Below are positions 28,283 through 36,909 of a DNA stretch of 64,000 nt, piece after piece. Origin of the DNA: an uncultured Lachnospiraceae bacterium (GTDB taxonomy: Bacteria > Bacillota > Clostridia > Lachnospirales > Lachnospiraceae); NCBI GenBank assembly GCA_947176065.1, contig CAMWPB010000015.1, positions 1 through 64,000 on the forward strand, given 5' to 3'. The translations under genes were made by a program, and so were the position numbers. Numbering within the stretch: the stretch's first letter is position 1; each line of letters begins with the position of its first letter. The notes under the pieces are model-generated. The model saw only the letters and a list, made by a program, of their open reading frames with translations. It did not search any database and was not told where the DNA came from.

Positions 28283-29251
28283 ATGGTAGATTATATCGGG
28301 TCAGAAACAATAAAGAAATATTATGAAGAAAATGGGATTGTTCTTTCGGATAGGATGATAGCTGCTAGGATTTGTAATGCCGGATTTTCTGTGGAGGAAG
28401 TACATAGTTCTTTACAGGAGATACAGGCGAGGACTGAAGATGTGGATTTAAAAGAGCAGATAGAAAAGTATATCAGCAGAGAAAAGACCATGTACGAAAA
28501 AATGGAGAAATCTGTCCCCAAGGATATCTACAGGCTTTCTGTTTGGCATGAGAGAGATGATGATTACTGTGATAACGGCTATTTCGATGATTTTGGTACG
28601 GCTCTCCTTGTGGCACGGGAAATGATAGATAAAGAAAAGGATGTGGATAAATACAAAATAGAAAAATTCCATCTTATGGAACGGACACAGCTGCCATTCA
28701 AAGGGAAGTATTGGGAGATGGGACATGCGGATGGCTGTGCGGAATATGGAAGAAATGGGAAATTATATGACATATGGGTCCGTATGGAGGAAGAGGAGAC
28801 GCAGGAAATCACTTTTAAAGATGAATATTTTTATTATCCGCATCCTTTTCAGAGAGGAGATATCCTTGCGATGCATGGAGATGATGAAAAGTTGTATATT
28901 ATGGATATGGATGCCGAGGCAGTAGCAGCGCGTGACAGGAGAAAGTCTCAGTGGGGAGATGTTACTGATATTGGGATAGCGGGTGTTATGATCAGCAGAC
29001 GCACAGGCAGGATATGGGATATGGATGAGTGGATTTGTCCGTTTGAGTTTGAGTACGCCTTTATAGACGAAAAAACGGAAGATGTAATAGAGCGGGCAGC
29101 ATTAGAGATGCGGCGGATCTTATTAGGGGAAACAGGGTCGTTCCAGTATATTTTTGATGCCTGTGCACGGAGACAGGAAGAATATTTGGAATCCACAAGG
29201 ATATCACTTATTACCGGAATTAAGCTTCATCCGCATAATGTATTTTTCTAG
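28283..29251 (+). CDS. unknown element protein
   Basis: The 322-residue acidic, soluble protein begins MVDYIGSETIKKYYEENGIV after GGAGGAG. Two parts are visible: a helical first 85 residues, and a central region rich in aromatic and acidic residues (VWHERDDDYCDNGYFDDFG, YPHPFQRGDILAMHGDD). I do not recognise a function. Similar proteins ride on Clostridial integrative elements. It is the last plus-strand gene before the minus-strand excisionase remnant, whose 3' end it approaches. Confidence 0.6.
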   Translation: MVDYIGSETIKKYYEENGIVLSDRMIAARICNAGFSVEEVHSSLQEIQARTEDVDLKEQIEKYISREKTMYEKMEKSVPKDIYRLSVWHERDDDYCDNGYFDDFGTALLVAREMIDKEKDVDKYKIEKFHLMERTQLPFKGKYWEMGHADGCAEYGRNGKLYDIWVRMEEEETQEITFKDEYFYYPHPFQRGDILAMHGDDEKLYIMDMDAEAVAARDRRKSQWGDVTDIGIAGVMISRRTGRIWDMDEWICPFEFEYAFIDEKTEDVIERAALEMRRILLGETGSFQYIFDACARRQEEYLESTRISLITGIKLHPHNVFF

Positions 29252-29308
29252 GAAGTATCTGCTTAGACTGAAAACCGTCGTGCGCCGGACATAATACGGT
29301 AATGCAGG

Positions 29309-29346
29309 TAGGTGGAATTTTTCCGTATTATGAGAAATTCCACCTA
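29309..29346. repeat. 12-bp perfect inverted repeat of the TCCACC family
   Basis: TAGGTGGAATTT (29309-29320) and AAATTCCACCTA (29335-29346) are perfect complements around 14 bases. It shares the TCCACC core with palindromes at 7774, 19665 and 36910. No T run follows on either strand, so an operator is more likely than a terminator. Confidence 0.6.
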
Positions 29347-29372
29347 TTCGAGTACTGACAGCATTCAAATCA

Positions 29373-29551
29373 CTATAAGGTGTTTTCGATAATGAATTTC
29401 TCAACGGAAGATTTCGGAATCTTCCATTTCTTTCCAATGCGGAATGCTTTGATCTTTTTTCTGTTAACAGACGGTAGGCAAGATTTTTTCCGATCATCAG
29501 AATGTCACAGAGCTCGTCTATGGTTATTATCTCATCGTATTGATTCAGCAT
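29373..29551 (-). pseudogene. excisionase-like HTH gene with a frameshift
   Basis: From ATG 29551 (after AGGAGG on the minus strand) the frame reads ITIDELCDILMIGKNLAYRL, the usual start of small HTH_17 excisionases. After LLTEKR it loses sense. The next frame reads KIKAFRIGKKWKIPKSSVEK and stops at 29373, giving the usual family end of about 60 residues. One missing base next to an A6 run (minus-strand GAAAAAAGATC) explains it. If left uncorrected the frame would run on to 29204 as nonsense. Ribosomal slippage or a sequence error are alternatives to a dead gene. Confidence 0.8.
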
Positions 29552-29737
29552 GATGTTTTCCTCCTGTTGTTTTATTTTTTATGTTAAATGTTTAACGGAT
29601 AGTAAAACATTAAGATAACAAAGAATAATCTAAAAAAGTTGGAATGGGGTGATAATAAATTGAAATAAAGTATTTGATAACATATACATGAGAGAAAAAT
29701 AAAACCGTGAAGAAATGTAATACATTTTGCATATTTA

Positions 29738-29795
29738 CTGATACTAATTCCCGTTAGGGATTGTTTGGGACTACCCTAACGGGAATTAGTATCAG
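29738..29795. repeat. 22-bp perfect inverted repeat upstream of mobC, candidate oriT element
   Basis: Arms at 29738-29759 and 29774-29795 (CTGATACTAATTCCCGTTAG...) are perfectly complementary over 22 bases around a 14-base loop. It lies about 180 bases before MobC and relaxase genes, where oriT normally sits. No T run follows. The remainder of 29552-29971 is AT-rich without genes. The nick site is not identifiable by eye. Confidence 0.6.
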
Positions 29796-29971
29796 ATTCA
29801 AAAGACAGTGAATTTTGGTTTATTTACGTTATTCTTTGGAATAGAGAATACAAAAATATATTGTGTCTGTAAAGCAGGAAAATTATTAGAAATTTATAAT
29901 TCCCCTGCTTTTATATTGTAAATACTTATGAAACAAGAATCTATCTGCACTTATGGAGATGCATTGGTGCC

Positions 29972-30316
29972 ATGATGAGCGGAGAAATGGAACAGGAGGC
30001 AGAGAAATTGAGAAAAAAGACAGAGTGGAAGAATGAGACGGTCACGGCAAGAGTTACGTCAGAGGAAAAGGAAAAGATCAGGAAACAGGCAGAAAAGGAG
30101 AAAAAGTCGGCAAGTCAGTATATGGTGGATGCTGCGCTTGCCGGCATGGAAAGGAGGAGCAGTAAAGATAAGAAGAGGGTATGGATACTGATCAATAACC
30201 AAAATATCCTGAATGACATTTTCACGATACTTCGGGATGAAACAGTTTCTGAGGAACTTTATGGAAAGATCACTGAACTGGCAGAGGAGGAAAACAAGTT
30301 ATGGCAATGCTTATAA
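29972..30316 (+). CDS. MobC-like relaxosome accessory protein
   Basis: The 114-residue basic protein contains ETVTARVTSEEKEKIRKQAE and SASQYMVDAALAG, the ribbon-helix-helix pattern of MobC-type proteins that bind oriT and help the relaxase. Its end overlaps the relaxase start by 16 bases. ATG at 29972 or 29975; the ribosome site is weak. Confidence 0.75.
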   Translation: MMSGEMEQEAEKLRKKTEWKNETVTARVTSEEKEKIRKQAEKEKKSASQYMVDAALAGMERRSSKDKKRVWILINNQNILNDIFTILRDETVSEELYGKITELAEEENKLWQCL

Positions 30317-30852
30317 CAATGAACAAGGGAAAATACACAAACAAGGATGCGGTGGAAAATGTGATACGTTATATCACAAGGACAAGAGCCATGGAAGACC
30401 GGGCGGATGAACAGATCGCATGGGGAGGCTGGGGAATCGGTATTTATCAGACGCCGGAATTAGTCATAGAGCAGTTTTGCGGACTGCAGAAGAACCATAG
30501 GATAGAAAAAAGAGGGTCAAGGATATTTCACGAAGTGCTGGGGATTACAGAGAAGGAGTTTGGCAGGCTTGGACATGACTATAATAGGGTATATCAGGTG
30601 GCTGTGAACTGCGCCCAGTATTATTTTGCGATGGGGCATCAGGTCGTATTTGCCATACATAATGCGAAAGACGGATGTCTGGAAAGGAATAAAGGGCTGC
30701 ATATTCATTTTGTAGTCAATACGATCAATTTTGCGACAGGAAATAAGTGGCACTCCAATTTAAGGGAAAATTGGCAAAGGGATCGTTTCTTTAATGATAT
30801 TATGCGACGATTTATGGATCCTGATCCTCTTGAATCTGAACTTCCCTTTTGA
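30301..30852 (+). CDS. short relaxase (mobilization nuclease)
   Basis: The 183-residue protein carries the N-terminal relaxase domain alone. A candidate catalytic Tyr is residue 24 (VIRYITRT), and HIHF at residues 134-137 begins the metal-binding His motif (LHIHFVVNTINF, with a further His at 151). Relaxases commonly have a long C-terminal region, absent here. ATG 30301 follows GGAGG. The 304 bases to the next gene contain only tiny frames without clear ribosome sites. It probably nicks oriT for mobilization by a helper. Truncation with loss of function cannot be excluded. Confidence 0.75.
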   Translation: MAMLITMNKGKYTNKDAVENVIRYITRTRAMEDRADEQIAWGGWGIGIYQTPELVIEQFCGLQKNHRIEKRGSRIFHEVLGITEKEFGRLGHDYNRVYQVAVNCAQYYFAMGHQVVFAIHNAKDGCLERNKGLHIHFVVNTINFATGNKWHSNLRENWQRDRFFNDIMRRFMDPDPLESELPF

Positions 30853-31156
30853 TGGAGTATTGGGAGGAAACTTAAAATCGGGAATAATCCGATAGACGGA
30901 AAGGAAATTTTTTATGAATGATTGCGCTTTCACAGGAAAGTGTACAGCCGTTAAAATGAAATCATAAATGATAACTATGAAAGCAGGAGCACTCTGTGAT
31001 GCCGGTATCAGCGCTGACTGCTTTTGTGAATGCCTGTGGGGAATGACAGAAACTTTCATAAAAGCATGGTATATTCTTATTTAAAGGTGACAGGAAAACA
31101 TTTCGATTTTCAGCATGATAAAATCGGACAGCCGGAAGGAAGGAGGAAATGCAAAA

Positions 31157-32053
31157 ATGGATGCAAAAGGTGATGCCTTGGAGATACCTGCTACAGACGA
31201 TGTCTACAGCATCATCAGATCCCTGGAGATCAGGGAGTATTACCGCAGGGAAGATCCATTCGGGATATTTGAGAAGGAACAGTTCATCCTGCACAGTTAC
31301 ATCTCCATACAGCAGAAGGCGGCGATGTTAGCACAGCTGGCAAAGACGGGGACCGAAAAGGAAAGGCGTAAGATCAGCGAGATGTGTCGGGTGTTTTGTG
31401 ATTATATGGAGCGTATCTATCACCCAGCCGTCAGGACTGTGTTTCTTCTGGAGAGCAGCAGACTGATATGGGATGGGGAGAAGGGCAGCATTGACACGAT
31501 GAAATACGGTCTGGAAGGGGCTTATGAAACGGTCGATGAGCTGATCGCAGGTATGGAAGACTGTTGCTGTGGCGAGGAAGATTATTGTGCAGACGTGGTC
31601 GTGCTGGAGGTGCCGCAGGGAAAAAAGGCGACAACACCATTTGGATTTTCCTTATATTTGATAGATGGGAAATGGGAAATCAAAGACTTACATCTGGGGT
31701 ATGGATTTGAGAAATTGAGAGAGAAGGGATTCCATAAAGATACGGAAGAACGTTTCCGCGATTACTGCGGCGGCAGACATCCGTTGCCTTTCGAAAACGG
31801 TTGCCGGTTGAAACTGCAGCTCCCGTTTATGGCGGAACCCTTTTACGGGACGTTAAAGAGTGAACTGGACGGGGTGGGAACTTGGTATCATTTCCTGTAT
31901 TATAGAGATGAAAGCTTAGATTGCGGGATGGCGTATGTGGAACTGTCGACGTGGGAGATCAATCAGGTGAGCGATTATAGTTCATTTGACTGGATTGAAC
32001 GGGCGGACATAGAGGAAGGGGACAGGGAATTTCCGAAGTTATTTCATTGGTAA
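31157..32053 (+). CDS. unknown protein of the element's accessory block
   Basis: The 298-residue protein starts at ATG 31157 after AGGAGG; an upstream in-frame start at 31115 has no ribosome site. The first 120 residues are helical (SISIQQKAAMLAQLAKTGTE lies near residue 50 in a similar run). A CCCGEEDYC cluster near residue 140 and a beta-rich C-terminal half follow. There is no membrane segment. I recognise no function. It is the first of a run of element-type genes (31157-36839) of similar GC-rich codon use. Confidence 0.6.
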   Translation: MDAKGDALEIPATDDVYSIIRSLEIREYYRREDPFGIFEKEQFILHSYISIQQKAAMLAQLAKTGTEKERRKISEMCRVFCDYMERIYHPAVRTVFLLESSRLIWDGEKGSIDTMKYGLEGAYETVDELIAGMEDCCCGEEDYCADVVVLEVPQGKKATTPFGFSLYLIDGKWEIKDLHLGYGFEKLREKGFHKDTEERFRDYCGGRHPLPFENGCRLKLQLPFMAEPFYGTLKSELDGVGTWYHFLYYRDESLDCGMAYVELSTWEINQVSDYSSFDWIERADIEEGDREFPKLFHW

Positions 32054-32149
32054 CAAGTACATAGCGGTGTATAGAACCGGGGCGGCAGGAGCAGCATCCT
32101 GCCGCCTTACTCTGTGTGTTTTTCAGACAGCGGAAAGGAGGTGAAAACA

Positions 32150-32440
32150 TTGGAGGAGAAAAAGGAAAAGAGCGTGCTGGATATCATTGCGGAGCATACA
32201 GTCAATGAGAGGCTGGATGCGATCTTATCCCGCGACCCGGCTTTCCAGAGGCTGGAAAGAATGATTGGGAAGGAGATGGATGCTTACAGTAAGCTCGGCT
32301 TGTCAAAGAAGGAGCGGCGGACAGTGGAAAGGCTCATATCCGCCCACGCGGCGGATGCCGCTTATTACAGCGGGGCAGCATACCGGCAGGGACTCAAGGA
32401 CTGCGCTTTGCTGCTCAGGGAAACAGGAGTGATAAAGTAG
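32150..32440 (+). CDS. small helical element protein
   Basis: The TTG at 32150 lies six bases after AAAGGAGGTG and is far better placed than the upstream in-frame start at 32114. The 96-residue product is helical and charged (VNERLDAILSRDPAFQRLER) and ends in YRQGLKDCALLLRET, an ending common in small proteins of Firmicutes elements (DUF6809-like impression). Function unknown. Confidence 0.55.
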   Translation: MEEKKEKSVLDIIAEHTVNERLDAILSRDPAFQRLERMIGKEMDAYSKLGLSKKERRTVERLISAHAADAAYYSGAAYRQGLKDCALLLRETGVIK

Positions 32441-32484
32441 ACAGCCTCTGCCAGTCAGGGTAACAGAAGGGAGGAAATAAGAGG

Positions 32485-32847
32485 ATGGCGGGAGAAAGGA
32501 GAGATATGTCCGCAAAGGCTTTTGATGATGTGTTCATCTATGTGCCGGGAGCGGGACAGGTCGTACATATCGCGGAAGGGGATGGTACGAATCTCAGGGA
32601 GGAGGATGTCAGGGAAGGATATGTCGATTACATCGTTTATGCACAATACGATCTGCGGGAAGGGATACAGGAGGCAGACGGGGGCATGATGCTGTCAGGG
32701 GAATATGTGAGAGATCGCTATACACAGCTTGCCGACAGCATCGGAGATGTGCTCGAACTGGCGTATGGGAGACGGGATATGACATTCATACGGCTGGAGA
32801 AAAGGACGGGAGAGCCGGGATCAAAGGAGGAGAGACATGGAATTTAA
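32485..32847 (+). CDS. unknown small element protein
   Basis: A 120-residue acidic protein starting MAGERRDMSAKAFDDVFIYV after GGGAGG. It has no recognised motif. It overlaps the DUF5688 gene by 11 bases, so the two are coupled. Genes like it accompany DUF5688 and DUF932 genes in Lachnospiraceae elements, which is my recollection and not a search result. Confidence 0.6.
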   Translation: MAGERRDMSAKAFDDVFIYVPGAGQVVHIAEGDGTNLREEDVREGYVDYIVYAQYDLREGIQEADGGMMLSGEYVRDRYTQLADSIGDVLELAYGRRDMTFIRLEKRTGEPGSKEERHGI

Positions 32848-33721
32848 AGAGTTTGAAGAAAAGATGATGGGACTGCTGCGGGAAAGGTTCGGGGAATCTG
32901 CAGAGATCCGCATGCAGGATGTTTTAAAGGACAACGGGACCAGACGCAGGGGCATCCTGTTAGAAACGGAAGGAGAGTGCCTTACCCCGGTCCTGTATCT
33001 GGAAAGGGCCTACGAAAGATATCAGGCAGGGGAAGATGCGGAAAAGCTGCTGGTAGAGATGCTTGAGGACAACGAGGAACAGATCCGGGAGATGGAGGAG
33101 AAATGGGATTTCCGGCCGGAACAGTTCGCGGACTACAGCCAGGTAAAGGCGCATCTGCTGTTCCGGTTAGTAAACTACGAGAAAAACATGGAACTGCTGC
33201 AGGAGATGCCTTATATCAGATGGAATGATCTGGCAGTCATTTTCTACTATGATATCGGGAATGGGCAGGCGCAGATACAGATCCACAACGGCCATCTTGC
33301 CTTGTGGGGGAAAACAGCGGGAGACATCTATCAGGACGCCATGGAAAACATGAAGGGGAGCCTACCGGATGATCTGTTCCCGCTGCGGGATCTGATCCCG
33401 TTTAAGGCAGCGCCGGGTATGGAGGAAGGGCCGTCCCTTCATGTGCTGACCAACAGCCGGAGGAGATTCGGGGCGGCAGCCATGCTGTATACCGGGAAGA
33501 TGAAAGAACTGGCAGACAGCCTTGACTCAGACCTTGTGATCCTGCCCTCGTCACTGCATGAAGTGCTGCTCATAAAGGATAACGAAGAGGGACGGGCAAG
33601 ATATCGGAAGATGGTAGGCGAAGTAAACCGCACCGTGGTGGAGCCGGAGGAAGTGCTCTCCGACAACATTTATCACTACAGCAGGGAAAGGGATGTGGTA
33701 GAACTCTTACCTGCAGGATGA
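32837..33721 (+). CDS. DUF5688-type element protein
   Basis: The 294-residue protein has the DUF5688 pattern: an N-terminal helix with FEEKMMGLLRERFGESAEIR, LYLERAYERYQAGEDAEKLL, then MPYIRWNDLAVIFYYDI, and a C-terminal HVLTNSRRRFGAAAMLY and LPSSLHEVLLIKD. Function is unknown. It is widespread on Clostridial integrative elements. Start overlaps the previous gene; AAAGGAGGAG lies just upstream. Confidence 0.75.
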   Translation: MEFKEFEEKMMGLLRERFGESAEIRMQDVLKDNGTRRRGILLETEGECLTPVLYLERAYERYQAGEDAEKLLVEMLEDNEEQIREMEEKWDFRPEQFADYSQVKAHLLFRLVNYEKNMELLQEMPYIRWNDLAVIFYYDIGNGQAQIQIHNGHLALWGKTAGDIYQDAMENMKGSLPDDLFPLRDLIPFKAAPGMEEGPSLHVLTNSRRRFGAAAMLYTGKMKELADSLDSDLVILPSSLHEVLLIKDNEEGRARYRKMVGEVNRTVVEPEEVLSDNIYHYSRERDVVELLPAG

Positions 33722-33737
33722 AGGGAGGTATATGTGC

Positions 33738-33809
33738 ATGGAGATCATATTGAAGTGCCTTGTCATCATCCTTGCAGGCGTACTGCATGAGATGGGAAAG
33801 GATGTATAA
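33738..33809 (+). CDS. possible 23-residue hydrophobic peptide
   Basis: After GGGAGG, ATG 33738 (or ATG 33732) opens a frame MEIILKCLVIILAGVLHEMG closing at 33809. It is a single short hydrophobic segment. The ribosome site favours translation, but nothing else supports it. Confidence 0.35.
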   Translation: MEIILKCLVIILAGVLHEMGKDV

Positions 33810-33848
33810 CGTTTATAAAACCAGAAAAGAAAAAGGAGGATGTGAGAA

Positions 33849-34778
33849 ATGCCGGCAGATTTGGAAAGTATGTTTTATGTGAGGGAGACCCCGTGGCACG
33901 GGTTAGGGACTAAGGTGATGGAGGCGCCTTCTTCGGCGGATGCCCTGCGGCTTGCGGGGCTTGACTGGAAGGTGGTGCAGGAGAGTGTATATACGGCGAA
34001 TGGGGAGCGGGTGCCGGGATTTTATGCCAATATCCGGGATAAGGACAGGCGGACGCTCGGCGTAGTGAGCGACCGTTACAAAGTGGTGCAGAACGAGGAG
34101 GCTTTTGCCTTCACGGATGCGCTGTTAGGGGAAGGCGTCCGCTATGAGACGGCAGGTTCCTTACAGAACGGCAGGAAAGTATGGATCCTTGCAAGACTGC
34201 CCCACTCCTACATCATATCGGGGGAGCAGGTCGATCCCTATCTGGTGTTCTCCAATACCCACGACGGGACGGGTTCCATCAGGGCAGCGGTGACGCCGGT
34301 GCGTGTCGTGTGCTGTAACACGCTGAACCTGGCGCTTGACACGGCAAAGCGTTCCTGGGCCTGTGTCCATACCGGGGATATCAGGGGGAAGATTACGGAT
34401 GCCAGGGAGACCCTGTCCCTTGCGGGGGCTTATATGGAGGCGCTGGGGAAGAAGTTTGACGAGCTGCAGAAAAAGCGGCTTACGGACAGCCAGATCAAGG
34501 ATCTCATCGAGGTGCTCCTGCCGCTGGAAGAGGAGGATTCCAAGAAAGCCCGGAATGTGATGCGAAACAGAGAGGATTTGCGGGCGAGATATTATGACGC
34601 GCCCGACCTTAAGGGCGTAGGGAAGAATGCCTACCGTTTCATTAACGCAGTATCGGATTTCGCCACCCATGCGAAACCCATACGCAGGACGGCAAACTAT
34701 CAGGAGAACCTGTTTGCCCGCACCATAGAGGGGCATCCCATGATCGATAAGGCTTACCAGATGGTGAGCGCCGCGTAA
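33849..34778 (+). CDS. DUF932 (phage/plasmid-like) protein
   Basis: The 309-residue protein shows the DUF932 pattern: RETPWHGLGTKV at residues 12-23, YKVVQNEEAFAFTD, VWILARLP, LVFSNTHDGTGSIRAAVTPVRVVC and CNTLNLAL. Such proteins are common beside recombination genes in plasmids and elements; their function is unsettled. The ATG lies after AAAGGAGGA. The gap to the YqaJ gene (34779-35034) has a 15-base tandem repeat and no gene. Confidence 0.85.
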   Translation: MPADLESMFYVRETPWHGLGTKVMEAPSSADALRLAGLDWKVVQESVYTANGERVPGFYANIRDKDRRTLGVVSDRYKVVQNEEAFAFTDALLGEGVRYETAGSLQNGRKVWILARLPHSYIISGEQVDPYLVFSNTHDGTGSIRAAVTPVRVVCCNTLNLALDTAKRSWACVHTGDIRGKITDARETLSLAGAYMEALGKKFDELQKKRLTDSQIKDLIEVLLPLEEEDSKKARNVMRNREDLRARYYDAPDLKGVGKNAYRFINAVSDFATHAKPIRRTANYQENLFARTIEGHPMIDKAYQMVSAA

Positions 34779-34941
34779 GATAGTGCCGCTATGACGGCAG
34801 CATTTCTCGACAGCAGATCCCTGTACAAAATAGAATAGTCCTTCTGGTCTTTGGTATATCACAGGAAACGGGGATCGCAGACCGGCAGGGAAAAGGAGGT
34901 GCTGCGTGGGATGAAAGCAGACAGCGGGTCGGACAGGAGTA

Positions 34942-34978
34942 GATCAGACAGATGTAGATCAGAAAAATGCTGATCAGA
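34942..34978 (+). repeat. three GATCAGA direct repeats with 15-base period
   Basis: GATCAGA begins at 34942, 34957 and 34972, each preceded by a GTA- or CT-type base pair in a conserved frame. The block lies just upstream of the YqaJ gene and could be a protein-binding site. It is short, so chance is possible. Confidence 0.4.
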
Positions 34979-35034
34979 GAGCCAGCAAAAGAGAGCGGGC
35001 AGAAAAAGAAGAACAGTTAAGGGAGGAAAGGCTG

Positions 35035-35964
35035 ATGTATGAGAAGATACCCATAGGGGATATAACAAGGGAAGAGTGGCTGCGGCTCCGTAAAACAGGG
35101 CTTGGTGGTTCAGATGCGGGTGCAGTCTGCGGGCTGCACCCTTACAGTAGCGCTATGAAAGTATTCCAGGACAAGACGGGCGATACGGTGGAGGAACTGG
35201 ATACCGAGGCGGTCCGTATCGGGCATGACCTGGAACAGTATGTGGCAGAGCGGTTTACGGAGGCGACGGGCAGAAAAGTCCGCCGCTCCCACTTTATGTA
35301 CCGCAGTACAGATCATCCCTTTATGATCGCGGATGTAGACAGGCTGGTAGTGGGGGAGGATGCCGGATTAGAGTGTAAGACGGCAAGTGCCTACAACGCG
35401 GATAAGTGGGCGGACGGGGATATCCCGCTCCACTATGTGATGCAGTGCTACCACTATATGGCGGTGACGGGAAAGCGGGTGTGGTATATCGCCGCGCTTA
35501 TCCTTGGCAGAGGATTTGTCTACAGGAGACTGGAATGGGATGACGGTCTGATCGGGGAGTTGATCAGAACGGAAGAGGCGTTTTGGAATAACCATGTCCT
35601 GACGGGGCAGATCCCGCCGCCGGATGGGAGTAAAGCCTGTGATGAGGTAATAGTCCAATATTTTGGCAGCGCGAAAGCCGGTGCGACGATGGCTTTATCC
35701 GGATTTGATGGGAAACTGGAAAGACGAAGGGATATCCTTAAGGAGATCGCGGCACTGGAGACAGAGAAGAAACAGATCGAACAGGAAGTGAAACTGGCTA
35801 TGGGGGAGCATGAACTGGCGAGAAGCGGGAACTACCGTGTCTCATGGAGCAATGTAGATTCCACAAGGCTTGACACCAAGAGGATCAAAGAGGAAAAGCC
35901 GGAGATATATGCGGACTATGCCACGGTTTCCCACAGCAGGCGGTTTGAGGTAAAGGCTGCTTAA
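35035..35964 (+). CDS. YqaJ-family viral recombinase (5'-3' exonuclease)
   Basis: The 309-residue protein has the YqaJ/lambda-exonuclease motifs: LRKTGLGGSDAGAVCGL near residue 20, VRIGHDLEQYVAERF, PFMIADVDRLV and LECKTASAY, where the Asp and ExK residues form the catalytic PD-(D/E)XK centre. The last 70 residues are a coiled coil. It resects double-strand ends to leave 3' single strands for the Rad52-type annealing protein encoded next. ATG 35035 follows GGGAGGAAAG. Confidence 0.92.
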   Translation: MYEKIPIGDITREEWLRLRKTGLGGSDAGAVCGLHPYSSAMKVFQDKTGDTVEELDTEAVRIGHDLEQYVAERFTEATGRKVRRSHFMYRSTDHPFMIADVDRLVVGEDAGLECKTASAYNADKWADGDIPLHYVMQCYHYMAVTGKRVWYIAALILGRGFVYRRLEWDDGLIGELIRTEEAFWNNHVLTGQIPPPDGSKACDEVIVQYFGSAKAGATMALSGFDGKLERRRDILKEIAALETEKKQIEQEVKLAMGEHELARSGNYRVSWSNVDSTRLDTKRIKEEKPEIYADYATVSHSRRFEVKAA

Positions 35965-36059
35965 CAGGAGAAAATACTGCTATTACAGTAGTAGCAAAAA
36001 ACAGGGATACCGGGAGTCCCCAGAAAGGACTCCCGGCAGATGGGAAGGAGAAAAAGAAA

Positions 36060-36839
36060 ATGGGAGCAGGACAGGAAACAGAACGGGAAATCGGACAGAG
36101 AGCGGGACAGGACAGGATCAGGCTCCTCAGGGCGGAGGAGATCGAGTGCAGAGTATCGGTCATAAAGGAGAATGGGTTAAGCCTTTTACTCTATAAGGAT
36201 GCGAGGGTTGACCAGCGTATCCTTGACGAGACTTTCGGTCCTTTTGGATGGAAACGGAGCCACCAGAGCATAGAGGGGAACCTTTACTGTACTGTGGAAA
36301 TCTATGACGGGGAAAAGAAGGAATGGGTGGCGAAACAGGATGTGGGAACCACCAGCTATTCGGAGAAGGAGAAAGGGCAGGCGTCGGACAGCTTTAAGCG
36401 GGCGTGCTTTAACTGGGGCATTGGAAGGGAACTTTATACCGCCCCGTTCATCTGGATACAGGGGGAACTGGCAGATATCCAGAAAAAAGGGGATAAGATG
36501 TACTGCAATGACCATTTCAAGGTAGCGTCTATCGAATACAATGACAGCCGGGAGATCGTATCCCTTGTCATTGTCAACACGAAAGGCGACTGTGTCTATG
36601 CGATGCAGGGGGCGTCAGTATCCGGCACGGGCAGGAAAAAGGTGGCAAAGAAAAAGCCGCAGGGGACAGCCCTCACGGATGTGCAGATGAGCGCCCTGCA
36701 GGCGGAACTTGACAGGACAGGGGTAGCGATGGAGACGGTGCAGGAGCGATACCAGATCGGGAAACCGGAGACGATGGGCGAGACGATGTATAAACGGGTG
36801 ATGGAGGCGCTGGGGAAGACGAAGAGTGTGGCGGCATAA
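36060..36839 (+). CDS. Rad52/Rad22-type single-strand annealing protein
   Basis: The 259-residue protein has the Rad52-like core (about residues 20-170) with FGPFGWKRSHQSIEGNLYCT, KQDVGTTSYSEKEKGQASDSFKRAC and FNWGIGRELY in pieces, a pattern seen in Sak-type phage annealing proteins. It anneals strands made by the YqaJ exonuclease, a lambda Red-like unit. The lysine-rich linker KKVAKKKPQG and a helical tail follow. ATG 36060 comes after GGGAAGGAG. Confidence 0.9.
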   Translation: MGAGQETEREIGQRAGQDRIRLLRAEEIECRVSVIKENGLSLLLYKDARVDQRILDETFGPFGWKRSHQSIEGNLYCTVEIYDGEKKEWVAKQDVGTTSYSEKEKGQASDSFKRACFNWGIGRELYTAPFIWIQGELADIQKKGDKMYCNDHFKVASIEYNDSREIVSLVIVNTKGDCVYAMQGASVSGTGRKKVAKKKPQGTALTDVQMSALQAELDRTGVAMETVQERYQIGKPETMGETMYKRVMEALGKTKSVAA

Positions 36840-36872
36840 GTAAATTTATTGTAATTATATATTTTAAGGAAA

Positions 36873-36901
36873 GACTCCCAGAGATTCATCCAATGGGAGT
36901 C
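36873..36901 (+). terminator. terminator-like hairpin after the annealing gene
   Basis: GACTCCCA (36873-36880) pairs perfectly with TGGGAGTC (36894-36901); TGATATTTT follows. The T run is imperfect. Confidence 0.6.
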
Positions 36902-36909
36902 TGATATTT

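Noticed and set aside
34161..34862. 233-residue minus-strand open frame
   Set aside because: Antisense to the DUF932 gene, no motif.
34911..34973. 20-codon frame after an AAAAGGAGG site
   Set aside because: The best-placed GTG stops after two codons and the ATG frame lies wholly within the GATCAGA repeats.
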